Positions 36,477 to 45,961 are shown, counted from the first letter of the stretch. The stretch: DNA of 64,000 nt from Verrucomicrobiota bacterium (GCA_016716505.1 JADJWF010000011.1:310001-374000); one strand, 5' to 3'. Notes: generated by a model from the sequence alone, not told the origin. Program-made: numbers and translations.

Positions 36477-37718
36477 TCAGCGCCGCTGGGACTGCAACAG
36501 CTTGAGGTTGGCGACGGCGAAGGCCTGGCCCATGAGGGCAAAGGTCTTGGCGCAGCCGAGGTAGTGGTAGCCGGCGTTGGACGCGCCGCGCTTCCAGAGC
36601 GCGACCTCGGCGGGACTGATCAGGTCGGCCTCGAACTGCTTCAGATACTCCCGCTTCTGCTCCTCGGTCATCGTGCCGTCCGCGTTCGCGTGGTCCTTGT
36701 GCTTCGAGTCGAGGTAGTGGCGCATCTGGCGGACCTGATCGTATTTCCTGTCAATGGCGCCGAGTTCTTCCGACCAGAAGGGTGCGGTCTCGACCGCCAC
36801 CACGTTGCCCTGGAACTCCGGCAGCGCCGCCGGGGCCGCCATTGCCCGGCGGAACGCCAAGCCTTCCGCCCCCGGCGCGGCTCCGCCCACGCCCATGACG
36901 CCGATGACAAAGGGCAGCTTCGGCGCGTCGAGGTCCTTGCGCACGTCGCGGATGAACTGCGCGAGCAGGTCCGAGTAGAGGGCGAAGCGGTCCGGGCGGT
37001 TGTAGTTCGGATACACGTGGCCGTCCACCATATCGTTCCAGCCCTGGAGCCAGACGAAGCCGGCCAACTCGAAGCCTTGCGCGGGGTCGTATGGCGGGCA
37101 GACGCGCTTCGGGTCGGCCAGCACCTGTTTCACGTGCTCGATCATCCAGCGGTAGCAGCGGCCGGTCTCGCGGGCCTTCTCGATCTGCCACTGCTCGAAA
37201 TCCTTGGGGATGCCGTGCCCGGTCTGCTTCGGATAATTTTCCCGCTGAAAGGAACTCATCTCGTACGGCCCCGCGCCCGGTGGGCGGAAATCCGTGTGCA
37301 GACTCTTGCCGCCCCACGCGACCTTGATGAGGAGAATCGGCCCGGGAAGCGCCGCCTCCAGCGCCAGGCCGAAGGTGAATTCAGGGCCGATTTTCTCGCC
37401 GGGCTTCGTCGGGTCAGCTCCCCACAGGGAGCCAAAGCCCGCGGTCAGTTTGCCGGTCAGTTCAAAGTTCTTCTCTCCATCGCCGGTCAGGTACGAAATC
37501 CAGACGCGTTCGCAGACGCGCGGCTGCCCGCCCGGCCCGCGCATCCGCTGGAGCAAGGGAGCGGTGGCCGGATCGTCGCCGAGGTAGTCGAAGGTCGTGA
37601 TCTTTGCGTGGCCCTCCATGTTCGATTGGCCGGCGAGGATGAACACCTTCAGCGGGTTTGCGGCGGCACTGGCAGCGATAAACAGAGTGCCAATGAGGAA
37701 CGGGGCGATGTGTTTCAT
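36477..37718 (-). CDS. exported sialate O-acetylesterase-like (SASA/SGNH) carbohydrate esterase
   Basis: A 413-residue protein with a signal peptide (MKHIAPFLIGTLFIAASAAA) at the ATG at 37718. KVFILAGQSNMEGHA contains the GQSN block with the nucleophile Ser, LLIKVAWGGKSL is the next conserved block, and LQGWNDM matches the QGE/N block of the SASA domain (PF03629), found in CE6-type acetylesterases that deacetylate sugars or xylan. A C-terminal catalytic His could lie in SNAGYHYLGCAKTF. It is the last of three minus-strand genes; the gene before it ends 23 bases upstream. Confidence 0.85.
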   Translation of the reverse strand: MKHIAPFLIGTLFIAASAAANPLKVFILAGQSNMEGHAKITTFDYLGDDPATAPLLQRMRGPGGQPRVCERVWISYLTGDGEKNFELTGKLTAGFGSLWGADPTKPGEKIGPEFTFGLALEAALPGPILLIKVAWGGKSLHTDFRPPGAGPYEMSSFQRENYPKQTGHGIPKDFEQWQIEKARETGRCYRWMIEHVKQVLADPKRVCPPYDPAQGFELAGFVWLQGWNDMVDGHVYPNYNRPDRFALYSDLLAQFIRDVRKDLDAPKLPFVIGVMGVGGAAPGAEGLAFRRAMAAPAALPEFQGNVVAVETAPFWSEELGAIDRKYDQVRQMRHYLDSKHKDHANADGTMTEEQKREYLKQFEADLISPAEVALWKRGASNAGYHYLGCAKTFALMGQAFAVANLKLLQSQRR

Positions 37719-37741
37719 GCGAGGGATGCGGGACGCGGACC

Positions 37742-40144
37742 TCATTGGATGCGGCTGAGTATTGGGGTATCCGTCGAGGCTTCGATTGCGAGGATCGCCT
37801 CGCGGACACACCTGGCTTTCCTGAGCATCAGCTCCTTCGGAAAGTCGGGTTCCTCCTTTTCGAAGTAGTGGGCGATCCGGATCAGTTCTGGAACGACGGA
37901 CTTTGCGTGGGTGCCGTAGCTGAGGAGGATCTCCATCAGTTCGGGTGTCCGGTGCTCGCTCGCCCAAGGATTCTGATCGCGGGTGTACTTCACGCAGGCG
38001 CCGATTCCTTCCTCGATGTGATGTTTGGCCAAAAGGCGCAGCCCTTCCACGCGGATCGAGTCGGCAAACATCTCGCCGCTCGGGGCAGGTTCGAGGATCG
38101 CCTGGTAGATGGCGGGCCACAACGGCTTGAGGTCGTCAGCCGACAGTTTGCGATAAACCGACCCGATGCTGCCCCGGGCGCGTCCATCCTGGTTTTTGAG
38201 CCCGGCCCTCACGGCTTGGTAGAGCGCCTCGCGATCCACGCCGTCCAGCGACCGGCTCAGCATCCCGCCGCGATCGAACAGGGCAAAGGAGAGGTACCGC
38301 TGCTGCATGCCGCGCGGGTCGTTTTGCGGGTCCACCTCGGCGAGGAGTTTGAGGAGCTGGGGAACGGCCTGCATGGCGGGAGCACCGATGGCGGCGAGTG
38401 CCTCGGCGGCCTTGATGCGCAGCCAGAGGTCTGGATCCGCCAGGGTTTTTCGCAGCGTGTCAACGGCCGGCGAACCACGCTCGCGCAGGGCGATCAGAGC
38501 TTGGCAGGCGCCGTAGCGGCTGGCGAGCGCGGGAGCTTCCAAGAGTTGGATCAGCGGCGGGATGGATACCTCCTTTCGGCGGCCCAGCGCCATCGCGGCC
38601 CGCTCGCGCACCACAGGCGACCAACTGCCGAGGCGCTCCAGGAGTTCGTCGGCGCTGAGCCGGTCATAGGCGCTGTGGCGGTCTTTGTTGCTCCAGCCCC
38701 GGCCATCGCGGATGAGGGCCGCCGCCGCCGCGGCATCCAATTGCGGGGTGACGCCCGGGCGCTTTCCGGTGAGGCGGATCGTCTTCAGCGGCATCGCGTA
38801 GGCCAGCAGGTAAGCTCCGGTGGCGTCCCAACCGCCGTAACTGTCAGGGTCCGGCTCGGGCGGGCCTTGGTGGAGGAACGTGCCATCCCATCGGCGCGCG
38901 AGATCGAAATACCAGGCGCCGAACTCGTGCATCCAGGCGCCGGTGGCGTCGGGACCGGACAGCGCCACGCCGGGGATGGACCACAGGAGGTTGAAGAAAT
39001 TGCCCGTGTGCCCGGTGTCGCGCTCGGGTCCGTGGGAGGCGACACTCATCCGGGAGAAGAACTCCGCACCGTTCGTCTCGCCCAGCAGGTTGAACAGGAC
39101 CGCGGCCATGCCGCACTTGCCGTTGTCCTCGTGGGTCTCAATCCACGGATGATGGTCACCATAGGGAATCGCGCCTTTGCCGATGTAGAATCGCAACAGG
39201 CGGGCACTGCGTTCGACGGCGCGGGCCACCTCCGGCTCGTTGACGCCAGCCTCGCGCGCCAGCACCAGCGAAATGGTCAGCGGCACGCCCGGAGAGTTCA
39301 TCATGCCGTAACCGTGGAGGCGGCCATCGGGCCTCGCGAACTTGTGGCCCCAGGAACCCACAGCACTCTGCCCGTTGGCGGCTTCCAGCGCGAGCCGCCG
39401 CAGGCCCGGCATCACCGACTGATCGCCGGTTGCCAGCACATACTCGGAGAGCAGCAGCATGACGTAGCCGTAATACCACGTCTGCATCGAGTCCTCCGCG
39501 AAGCCCGCCGCCCACTGGGCCTCCTTCTTGACCAGGGGGCGGTAGGCGGGATCGCCGCTGGCCAGCAGGGCGAGCGCATTGAGGGAACGCACGATTGGAT
39601 CGTCCTGTTGCGGAGACCTTGCCACCTTCCCGGCCAGGGCTTTGCACCCCTGCTCGAGAATGCGTTTGGATTTTGCACACCCGTAGGGCGCCGTGGCGCT
39701 GTAGCTGCCCACCACCGGGAGCTTGAGCACAACCTCTTCCGCCTTGCCCGCCCGCCACCGGGTCACCGTGAGTCTTCCCCCGCCCGATTCCGATTCGGCG
39801 GCCGTGACGGCCTTGCCAAACTCGGGGCGCGGATCGTACGAAAACGGCTTTCCACCGACTCCCAGGAGGACGTCGCCCACGAGGAAGAGGCCCTCGGCCG
39901 GGGATCCCTGCTCGACTTTGGTGACGAAAATCTGCCGCGCATCCGTAGTGACCAGCTCGTCGGAGAACATCCAGCCGCGCAGCCCCGTCGGCCCGAGATT
40001 CCAGTCATGTTTCGCCCCGGCCGGAATGGCGTCGCCTTGGGTGAAATTGGGAATCGTCAATGACCGGCCCCGGCCCGCGGCCATCGCCGAAGCCGGCAGG
40101 AGCATGAGGACAGCGACAGCGAGCGGGAGGAATGGGGTTTTCAT
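37742..40144 (-). CDS. exported DUF6288-like protein with PDZ-like and HEAT-like regions
   Basis: An 800-residue protein with a signal peptide (MKTPFLPLAVAVLMLLPASAMA) at the ATG at 40144. A PDZ-like region follows (IFVTKVEQGSPAEGLFLVGDVLLGVGG, residues ~75-105). The middle part (GHKFARPDGRLHGYGMMNS, GNFFNLLWSIPGVALSG) looks like an alpha-helical toroid. The C-terminal ~250 residues are HEAT-like (VVRERAAMALGRRKEVSIPPLI, DLWLRIKAAEALAAIGAPAMQAVPQLLKLL). I associate this architecture with the DUF6288 family, whose activity is unknown; the toroid suggests sugar or peptide binding. It sits between the unknown exported gene and the SASA esterase gene. Confidence 0.65.
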   Translation of the reverse strand: MKTPFLPLAVAVLMLLPASAMAAGRGRSLTIPNFTQGDAIPAGAKHDWNLGPTGLRGWMFSDELVTTDARQIFVTKVEQGSPAEGLFLVGDVLLGVGGKPFSYDPRPEFGKAVTAAESESGGGRLTVTRWRAGKAEEVVLKLPVVGSYSATAPYGCAKSKRILEQGCKALAGKVARSPQQDDPIVRSLNALALLASGDPAYRPLVKKEAQWAAGFAEDSMQTWYYGYVMLLLSEYVLATGDQSVMPGLRRLALEAANGQSAVGSWGHKFARPDGRLHGYGMMNSPGVPLTISLVLAREAGVNEPEVARAVERSARLLRFYIGKGAIPYGDHHPWIETHEDNGKCGMAAVLFNLLGETNGAEFFSRMSVASHGPERDTGHTGNFFNLLWSIPGVALSGPDATGAWMHEFGAWYFDLARRWDGTFLHQGPPEPDPDSYGGWDATGAYLLAYAMPLKTIRLTGKRPGVTPQLDAAAAAALIRDGRGWSNKDRHSAYDRLSADELLERLGSWSPVVRERAAMALGRRKEVSIPPLIQLLEAPALASRYGACQALIALRERGSPAVDTLRKTLADPDLWLRIKAAEALAAIGAPAMQAVPQLLKLLAEVDPQNDPRGMQQRYLSFALFDRGGMLSRSLDGVDREALYQAVRAGLKNQDGRARGSIGSVYRKLSADDLKPLWPAIYQAILEPAPSGEMFADSIRVEGLRLLAKHHIEEGIGACVKYTRDQNPWASEHRTPELMEILLSYGTHAKSVVPELIRIAHYFEKEEPDFPKELMLRKARCVREAILAIEASTDTPILSRIQ

Positions 40145-40204
40145 GGTCAGGCGGACGCTGGGGAGCCAGGGCATTGAGGCGCGGGGCGCGGCGCCGGGCG
40201 GTCC

Positions 40205-41935
40205 CTATTGGGCAGCTTGTCGGGTGACAATGGGCACGTAACCCACCTCGAGGCCTTTGGGCGGCGTCACAATCAGCGCCGGGTCGAGCGCGGCCAGCTT
40301 CCCGCGGGTCGGCGGGCGCATGTAGTCCCGGTCCATCGGCCACGCCGCGTGCAGCCTTTCAACGAAGGCTTGCAGCTTCGCTTTCTTCTCGGCGCTCCAG
40401 CGGTATTGCTGGAAGGAGGGCTGGTCCACGAAGCGGTACCACGAGTAGGTCACGACCGAGCCGTCCACGAGCTTGACCGTGTAGGGGCCAAGCTTCGGGC
40501 CGGGTTCGGCCCAAGCACCCACCGTGGGCGAAGTGTAGGGCACGCCCGCCGTGGCCAGCTTGAATGGCTGATCATGCAATCCCGTCTCCGGAGGCACTTC
40601 GGAAGCCGGCACAGCGATGCGCTCGTCGCCGACGTGTTTGTAGTACTGCGGGAACAGGCCTTTGCCGGCGACATTGTTCGTGAACCATTGCAGGCCCCAC
40701 ACGTTGCCCTCGAAGATGCGCGTGTCGAAGACGCTCTCCACGCCGACGATCTTCTTGCCGGCCTGGTCGTAGCGCGTGGTGCGCGTGTTGAGCTTGGGTT
40801 TGAAAGCACCCCGTTCAGCGAAACGCCCGGAACAGGCGGGACCGCCGTCGCGCCACGACTTGAAGGCATCGTAGAGCGCGGCTTTCGAGTAATAGGTGAC
40901 GTCTTGCACCAGGTAGGCGCGGCCATCAGCGTCCACCGGCCACTGGAGCTTCGGCAGCTTCGAGTAGGTGTTGCCCTGCGCGTCCGTGGCATCGAAGCGC
41001 GGGACGGTGTTAATCTCCATCGCGCCGCCCCCCATGACCCCGGGACGGGCATCAAGGCCGCGCCCGTAAAGGAAGGGGTCGTTGAAGAGCTTGCCGATCT
41101 TGCTCCACGTTTCGGGGATGTAGTAGGCGATCGGACCTTTGAAGTTCGCGGCGCTGAGGAAGCAGGTCCAGCTCTGGTCACCCGTCGGCGGATCGTCCGT
41201 GGTGGGATCCGTGAACGGCAGCGCCATCCAGGAATAGCCGAGGAATTCGCCGTTGGGGTTGCCTTGGAACGGCAGCGCGTCGGGCGGGATGAGGAGGCGA
41301 TTGCTCAGTTGCGCGATCCCGAGGCGATGATCCGGCAGCGCCTCGTTGCTGTAGAAGAAGGACCAGCCGGGCGAACCGATCTCGTAGTCGTAGCACTGCG
41401 CCGTGGCGTTCATGCTGAATTTGGGCGGGCCGTAGCGGAAATGGTTGCCCGCCCAGTAGCCCAAGCCGCCCTCGACGGTCTGGAAGACGCTGCTCCACGT
41501 GGGGCCGCGCGGCCCCCACGTACGAGCCAGCGTGCCTTCCGGGCAGAGCGGCCGGTCCTTGTTGTCGGAATTGTCCGGCTGAATCCAGGAACTCGGCAGG
41601 CCGATCTGGAAATTGGCGAGCGGCTGATCCACCAGCGGCCACACCGCGGCGTAGAAGCCCATGCCTGCGCTGTAGCCGCCCTCGGCCGGCAGGGGGTCGT
41701 GGCCGAAGCCGATGTAGCCATGGAGGCCCTCAGAATGGGAGGTGACCTGGCCCAAGCAGGCCAGGCTCAGCAGGGCCACGCCCAACATCATGGTGGCGTC
41801 CCGGCCGAGCGCCGCCACCTTCCGGTGGCGGAACAGCGGCGATCCTCCGACCGGCACGACCGGCATGGCGGCTTTCGACCGGAAGAAGACGTTGTCTTGC
41901 TTCCAAGCAGGGTTGGGCTGGCGGGGCGTGGTCAT
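40205..41935 (-). CDS. exported protein of unknown function
   Basis: A protein of about 576 residues that I do not recognise. A hydrophobic signal-like stretch (TMMLGVALLSLACLGQVTS) lies about 50 residues after the ATG at 41935, so a later start is possible. The open frame also extends to 42190 with a coherent-looking but unrecognised N-terminus (ALQEAICRDRIRPARARTVQ), so the start is uncertain. The body is rich in Trp, Tyr, Gly and Pro (TWGPRGPTWSSVFQTVEGGLGYW, GGAMEINTVPRFDATDAQGN, VWGLQWFTNNVAGKGLFPQYY), which suggests an extracellular beta-rich fold. It is first of the three minus-strand genes at 36.5-42 kb, 60 bases upstream of the DUF6288-like gene. Confidence 0.6.
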   Translation of the reverse strand: MTTPRQPNPAWKQDNVFFRSKAAMPVVPVGGSPLFRHRKVAALGRDATMMLGVALLSLACLGQVTSHSEGLHGYIGFGHDPLPAEGGYSAGMGFYAAVWPLVDQPLANFQIGLPSSWIQPDNSDNKDRPLCPEGTLARTWGPRGPTWSSVFQTVEGGLGYWAGNHFRYGPPKFSMNATAQCYDYEIGSPGWSFFYSNEALPDHRLGIAQLSNRLLIPPDALPFQGNPNGEFLGYSWMALPFTDPTTDDPPTGDQSWTCFLSAANFKGPIAYYIPETWSKIGKLFNDPFLYGRGLDARPGVMGGGAMEINTVPRFDATDAQGNTYSKLPKLQWPVDADGRAYLVQDVTYYSKAALYDAFKSWRDGGPACSGRFAERGAFKPKLNTRTTRYDQAGKKIVGVESVFDTRIFEGNVWGLQWFTNNVAGKGLFPQYYKHVGDERIAVPASEVPPETGLHDQPFKLATAGVPYTSPTVGAWAEPGPKLGPYTVKLVDGSVVTYSWYRFVDQPSFQQYRWSAEKKAKLQAFVERLHAAWPMDRDYMRPPTRGKLAALDPALIVTPPKGLEVGYVPIVTRQAAQ

Positions 41936-42190
41936 GGGGTCGGATCGGGTTTCTGCGTTTTTTTTGGTTAGGTTTGCGACGCTTTTCCAAAATGGCGCTA
42001 CTTCATCGGTTGTGCCGAGCCGGTTCATCGCTCCGGCGTGCATCACGCCAAACATGAAATTGGAAAGGTCGAAGACTTCCGCCAATCGCTGTTGGACCGT
42101 CCGCGCGCGGGCGGGGCGGATACGATCCCGACAGATCGCCTCCTGCAGCGCCTGCAACGCGGTAGGGTCATCGTGGAAGTGCGACATCAC

Positions 42191-42504
42191 GAGACGCTAG
42201 GGGATCAGGAGCCTTGGTGCAACGGGCGTCTGCGATGCGCTCCCCCGCCGCCGGCGCGTACCGCTTACGATTCAGCCTTCGGACTTGGCGCCTGGCCCCC
42301 GCAGGGCAGCTCATTTTCGCAGCAGCCGAATCGGTCCAGTCGCCAGCGAGCAGCGAGATCGTCCGGACCGTTGCCTTGGTCCCGCCGTTTATCTTTTCCC
42401 AAACGGCGCAAACGGCCCCCCCTTGGCTTCGGCGCAGCCGACCCTGGCCTTGCGGTGGTGGCGGAGGTCGAGACAGCAGTCGCCGGCATGTTGCTATGCG
42501 TAAC
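42191..42504. other. intergenic stretch without a recognisable gene
   Basis: About 310 bases between the unknown exported gene and the second autotransporter-repeat remnant. Frames across it are open on both strands because of base composition but show no family pattern. Confidence 0.45.
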
Positions 42505-42801
42505 GTTTGCGACACCGTGACCGCTCCGTTGCCGCCAAAGCGCGGGCCCTTGCAAGTAGCCGAAGAAACGGGGGCACCATAAACCTCCGCCGCAATGGTG
42601 CCGCCGAGCATCAGCGCGGTATTGGTTGGCGTGCCGCGGTTCGCGAGGTTGGGCACGGCCCCGTTGCCGAGCCTGAACGACCGTGCCCCACCGAGGGTGC
42701 CTGCGAGCGGGCAAGCGCTCTGATTTGGACCAAGATCCGCCACTGCGGGTAATCGCCCGGGACATGGTTGGGGTGCCTCGGCCCGTCTTGGTGAATCCGC
42801 C
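42505..42801 (-). pseudogene. decayed autotransporter-associated beta-strand repeat (PATR) remnant
   Basis: The minus strand starts with GGFTKTGRGTPTMSRAITRSG, a worn copy of the PATR consensus GGFTKxGxGTLTLSGxNTYSG. In another frame it continues as LGNGAVPNLANRGTPTNTALMLGGTIAAEVYGAP and RFGGNGAVTVS, the usual second half of a repeat. The frame change and lost consensus residues show decay. It has the same orientation as the remnant at 36116-36357, and the two flank a three-gene block. Confidence 0.6.
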
Positions 42802-42869
42802 GTGGCCCGGATGCCGCCGTGCCCGGGGAACGGTTTGACTTGGTTTCCGTCGCTTTCTAGAATGTAGCC

Positions 42870-43916
42870 ATGCTGGCTGCCGAACCCAAGGCGGCAGGAG
42901 CTGCTCTTGCCGATCCGCTTAACCCTGCCGGCGCCCCCGCTTGGAAAGCGATCGTGGCGCCCGTGGAGCCCTTTCTGCGGGCGGTGGCCGTCCGCCTGGC
43001 CGAACAGGTGGCGGAATTTGAGCCCGAAGTCGCCGCCCACGCCCGCTACGCCCTGCTGAGTCAGGGCAAGCAACTGCGCCCGGCGCTCGTGGCGTTGAGT
43101 GGCGAAGCGACCGGCGGAATCAACGACGACCTCGTGACGGCGGCCACCATCATTGAAATGGTCCACCTGGCCACCCTGGTTCACGATGATGTCGTGGACG
43201 AGGCGCAGATACGCCGTCGTCGTCCGACGCTCGCCGCCCAGGCTGGCAACACCACGTCGGTCCTCGTCGGGGACTGCCTGTTCGCGCACGCCCTCAAGCT
43301 GGCTGCGAGCTTCCCCACGACCGAGGTTTGCCGGGCGGTCTCGTCGGCGACGAAAACCGTCTGCACCGGCGAGATCATCCAAAGCCAGCGGCAACATCAG
43401 CTTCGCACGTCCCGGGGGGAGTATTTCCGCGTGCTGCGGATGAAGACGGCCGAGCTGTTCGCGGTCTCCTGCGAGTTGGGCGCCCACCTCAGCGGCGGTT
43501 CGGCAGGCGACGGTCGGGCGCTCCGTGACTACGGGCTGGCGCTGGGGACGGCTTACCAGGTGTACGACGACTGTCTGGATGTGTTCGGCAGCGAAGTCCG
43601 CGCCGGCAAATCGCTCCGCACGGACCTCGTGGGGGGCAAACCCACTTTGCCGGTAATCGTGGCTTGGGAACGGGCCTCGGCCGACGAACGACGATTCCTC
43701 GAGCGCATGGTGGCGGCTTGGGAGCCCGACTTCATGCGGCCACTGGCCGAGCTTTTCGAGCGAACTGAGGCCCTGCCCGAGGCGCGTTCCGTGATCCGAT
43801 CGCTATGCACCTCCGCGCAAGCGGCGTTACGCAGCCTGTCGCCCAGCGAGGGCCGGGAGCGACTCGCGGCGGCGGCGGAGTACATCGCTCACCAGACCGA
43901 CGACCTCGGGAGCTGA
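42870..43916 (+). CDS. polyprenyl diphosphate synthase
   Basis: A 348-residue trans-isoprenyl diphosphate synthase that chains isopentenyl diphosphate units onto an allylic primer for quinone or carrier-lipid synthesis. The first Asp-rich motif is LVHDDVVDEAQIRRRRP (Asp106, Asp107, Asp110) and the second is YDDCLDVFGSE (Asp233, Asp234, Asp237). GKQLRPALV is the IPP-binding block. Length and motifs fit the octaprenyl/heptaprenyl (IspB-like) group, but chain length cannot be read directly. It lies 23 bases upstream of the sigma-factor gene, so it may be co-transcribed with it. Confidence 0.92.
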   Translation: MLAAEPKAAGAALADPLNPAGAPAWKAIVAPVEPFLRAVAVRLAEQVAEFEPEVAAHARYALLSQGKQLRPALVALSGEATGGINDDLVTAATIIEMVHLATLVHDDVVDEAQIRRRRPTLAAQAGNTTSVLVGDCLFAHALKLAASFPTTEVCRAVSSATKTVCTGEIIQSQRQHQLRTSRGEYFRVLRMKTAELFAVSCELGAHLSGGSAGDGRALRDYGLALGTAYQVYDDCLDVFGSEVRAGKSLRTDLVGGKPTLPVIVAWERASADERRFLERMVAAWEPDFMRPLAELFERTEALPEARSVIRSLCTSAQAALRSLSPSEGRERLAAAAEYIAHQTDDLGS

Positions 43917-43939
43917 GGCGGACAGCCCTTCGACCCGCC

Positions 43940-44566
43940 ATGGCCAGCACGCCCGACCAACCGGCGTCCTCCACTTCTTCAACGCCCGATTTCGACGAAC
44001 TCGCCCTTCTGCGGCGCGCGCAGGAGGGAGACCTGGACGCCTACGATGCGCTCGTCCGGCGCCACCAAGCGCGGGTTTATGCGGCGGTGTACCACATGAC
44101 GGCCAACCACGAGGACGCCAACGACCTGACCCAGGAGGCGTTCATCAAGGCGTTTCGCGTCCTTAACACGTTCAAAGGCGACTCCACTTTTGGGACCTGG
44201 ATCTATCGCATCGCCGTCAACCGCACCTTGAACTTCCTCAAGGCCCGTCGGAACCGGCAGGCCGACGTGAGCCTGAACGATCTGGATTTCAACGCCGAGA
44301 CCGACCCCGACCTGGTGGCGTTCGTGTCCGAACACACCCCCCACCAGGAGGCCACACTGAGCGAGTTGCAGCAGAGATTGAACGCGGCGATGCAGAAACT
44401 GTCAGAAAGACACAGGTTGGTGGTGACGATGCACGACATTCAAGGCATGACGCATGAAGAGATCGCGAAAGTGCTGGGGTGCAACGTCGGCACCGTGCGC
44501 TCACGCCTGTTCTACGCGCGGCAGCAGTTGCAGGCTCTCCTGTCCGATTACGTGAAGTCCGTATGA
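43940..44566 (+). CDS. ECF-type RNA polymerase sigma factor (RpoE-like)
   Basis: A 208-residue sigma70-family ECF factor. Region 2 spans about residues 25-95 (YDALVRRHQARVYAAVYHM, DANDLTQEAFIKAFRVL, STFGTWIYRIAVNRTLNFL), and region 4 spans residues ~145-200 (LSERHRLVVTMHDIQGMTHE, VLGCNVGTVRSRLFYARQQL). The ATG at 43940 was chosen; the frame is open upstream to 43805 but overlaps the synthase gene. Its TGA overlaps the ATG of the next gene (ATGA), whose product is probably its membrane anti-sigma factor. The inducing signal is not evident. Confidence 0.93.
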   Translation: MASTPDQPASSTSSTPDFDELALLRRAQEGDLDAYDALVRRHQARVYAAVYHMTANHEDANDLTQEAFIKAFRVLNTFKGDSTFGTWIYRIAVNRTLNFLKARRNRQADVSLNDLDFNAETDPDLVAFVSEHTPHQEATLSELQQRLNAAMQKLSERHRLVVTMHDIQGMTHEEIAKVLGCNVGTVRSRLFYARQQLQALLSDYVKSV

Positions 44567-45030
44567 ACTCGCAGGACAATGAATTTCAGGCGCTTCGGCG
44601 CTTGCTGGCGCTCAAGCGCCACGAGCAGCCGCCGCCAGGGTACTTCGACCGTCTGGCCGCCTCCATCCGGTCGCAACTGGCCGCCGAGCAGGCTCGGGAG
44701 CCTTGGTGGTCGAGACTGTTCACCCGCTGGGAAATTCGCCCGGCTTGGGCCGGGGCGTTCGCCGCTATGGTGGCGGGGCTGTATGTTGTCAGCGTCGGGC
44801 TTTCAACGAACCCGGAGGGTTCCGGGACCGCTCACACTCCAACCGACTGGGCCTTGGGCACATTTGCCACCGGCGAATCGCGCGCCGGTCTGGCGCCCGG
44901 GCTTGGGCTGGGTGGGATCGGGATGGAAAAGACTTTGATGCCGACCGTTGAGTCGTTTCAGTCGGCGTCGAATCGCGAGCACACCGGGGAGTGGGTGCTC
45001 CCGGCGGGGTTCAGCGTGGGTCAGCCGTAG
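44563..45030 (+). CDS. probable membrane anti-sigma factor
   Basis: A 155-residue protein whose ATG overlaps the sigma-factor stop. An N-terminal cytoplasmic part (FQALRRLLALKRHEQPPPGYF, residues ~8-28) resembles anti-sigma leaders. One transmembrane helix lies at about residues 66-85 (AWAGAFAAMVAGLYVVSVGL), and a short external part ends in GEWVLPAGFSVGQP. No zinc-binding HxxxCxxC motif is visible, so it is not a ZAS-type anti-sigma factor; the role is inferred from the overlap, size and topology. A terminator follows. Confidence 0.65.
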   Translation: MNSQDNEFQALRRLLALKRHEQPPPGYFDRLAASIRSQLAAEQAREPWWSRLFTRWEIRPAWAGAFAAMVAGLYVVSVGLSTNPEGSGTAHTPTDWALGTFATGESRAGLAPGLGLGGIGMEKTLMPTVESFQSASNREHTGEWVLPAGFSVGQP

Positions 45031-45094
45031 GGACTATACCAGTTGGCGCCGTAATTTGCCGACGGCGTCTCGAAACTGTTGTTTGTTTGGGTCA

Positions 45095-45130
45095 GGGCGG
45101 GCGCTGTAAGGCGCCCGCCCTTCGACTTTT
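45095..45130 (+). terminator. terminator after the sigma/anti-sigma pair
   Basis: A perfect 10-bp stem (GGGCGGGCGC at 45095-45104 with GCGCCCGCCC at 45111-45120) and a six-base loop, followed by TTCGACTTTT. Confidence 0.8.
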
Positions 45131-45200
45131 CTGTGCTCTTCGCCAGGGCGGTTCCGGCTCCGGAGCTTGTTTTTGGTCGGCTCGTTTCTAATTTGGCCAC

Positions 45201-45911
45201 GTGGACCTCGCCGCCAACCTCGAATCGCTCCGCCATCGGATGGCCGCTGCGTGCCATCGGGCCCATCGTGACCCGGCCTCAGTCACCTTGGTTGCCGTCA
45301 GCAAGGGCCAGCCGCCGGAGGTGGTCCGGGCGGCGGCAGATCTCGGCTTGTCGCTGTTCGGCGAGAACAAAGTCCAGGAAGCAAAAGCCAAAATCCCCCT
45401 GTGCCCGGGCCGCTTGCGCTGGCACTTGATTGGGCACCTGCAAACGAACAAGGCGCGGGACGCCGTTCACTTCTTCGAGATGATCCACAGCGTGGACAGC
45501 CTGCGGCTGGCGGAAGAAATCCAACGCCAGGCCGACAAAGCGGCGAAACAGGTTTCGGTGCTGCTCGAAGTGAACGTGGCCGGCGAGGCCAGCAAGTTCG
45601 GCTACCGTCCGGACGCCTTGTTGGACGAGTTGTCCGCACTGAATGCCCTGCCGCGCCTCGAAATTCACGGGCTGATGACGATGGCCCCGTGGTCACCCGA
45701 TCCGGAGAAGGCCCGCCCTCATTTCCGACGGCTGCGCGAGTTGAAACAAGAGTGCGAGCAGCGGCTGGGCGCGCCCCTGGCCCACCTGAGCATGGGCATG
45801 ACCGGCGACTTCGAGGTGGCCATCGAAGAAGGCGCGACGCTGGTGCGGATTGGCACCGCCCTGTTTGGGGAACGCCCGCGGCATACACCCCTTGGACCAA
45901 GCGCGGCTTGA
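45201..45911 (+). CDS. YggS/PROSC family PLP homeostasis protein
   Basis: A 236-residue member of the pyridoxal-phosphate-binding YggS family, which buffers free PLP. The GTG at 45201 starts MDLAANLESLRHRM. LVAVSKGQPPEVVRAAADLG carries the PLP-binding Lys, GENKVQEA and WHLIGHLQTNKAR are hallmark segments, and LSMGMTGDFEVAIEEGATLVRIGTALFG is the C-terminal signature. The fold is a single-domain alanine-racemase-like barrel with no racemase C-terminal domain. Confidence 0.94.
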   Translation: MDLAANLESLRHRMAAACHRAHRDPASVTLVAVSKGQPPEVVRAAADLGLSLFGENKVQEAKAKIPLCPGRLRWHLIGHLQTNKARDAVHFFEMIHSVDSLRLAEEIQRQADKAAKQVSVLLEVNVAGEASKFGYRPDALLDELSALNALPRLEIHGLMTMAPWSPDPEKARPHFRRLRELKQECEQRLGAPLAHLSMGMTGDFEVAIEEGATLVRIGTALFGERPRHTPLGPSAA

Positions 45912-45961
45912 GGCGGGGAGTTTTCGTTTGCCGCAGGGACCGTCGGCGATACCTTCGCGCC

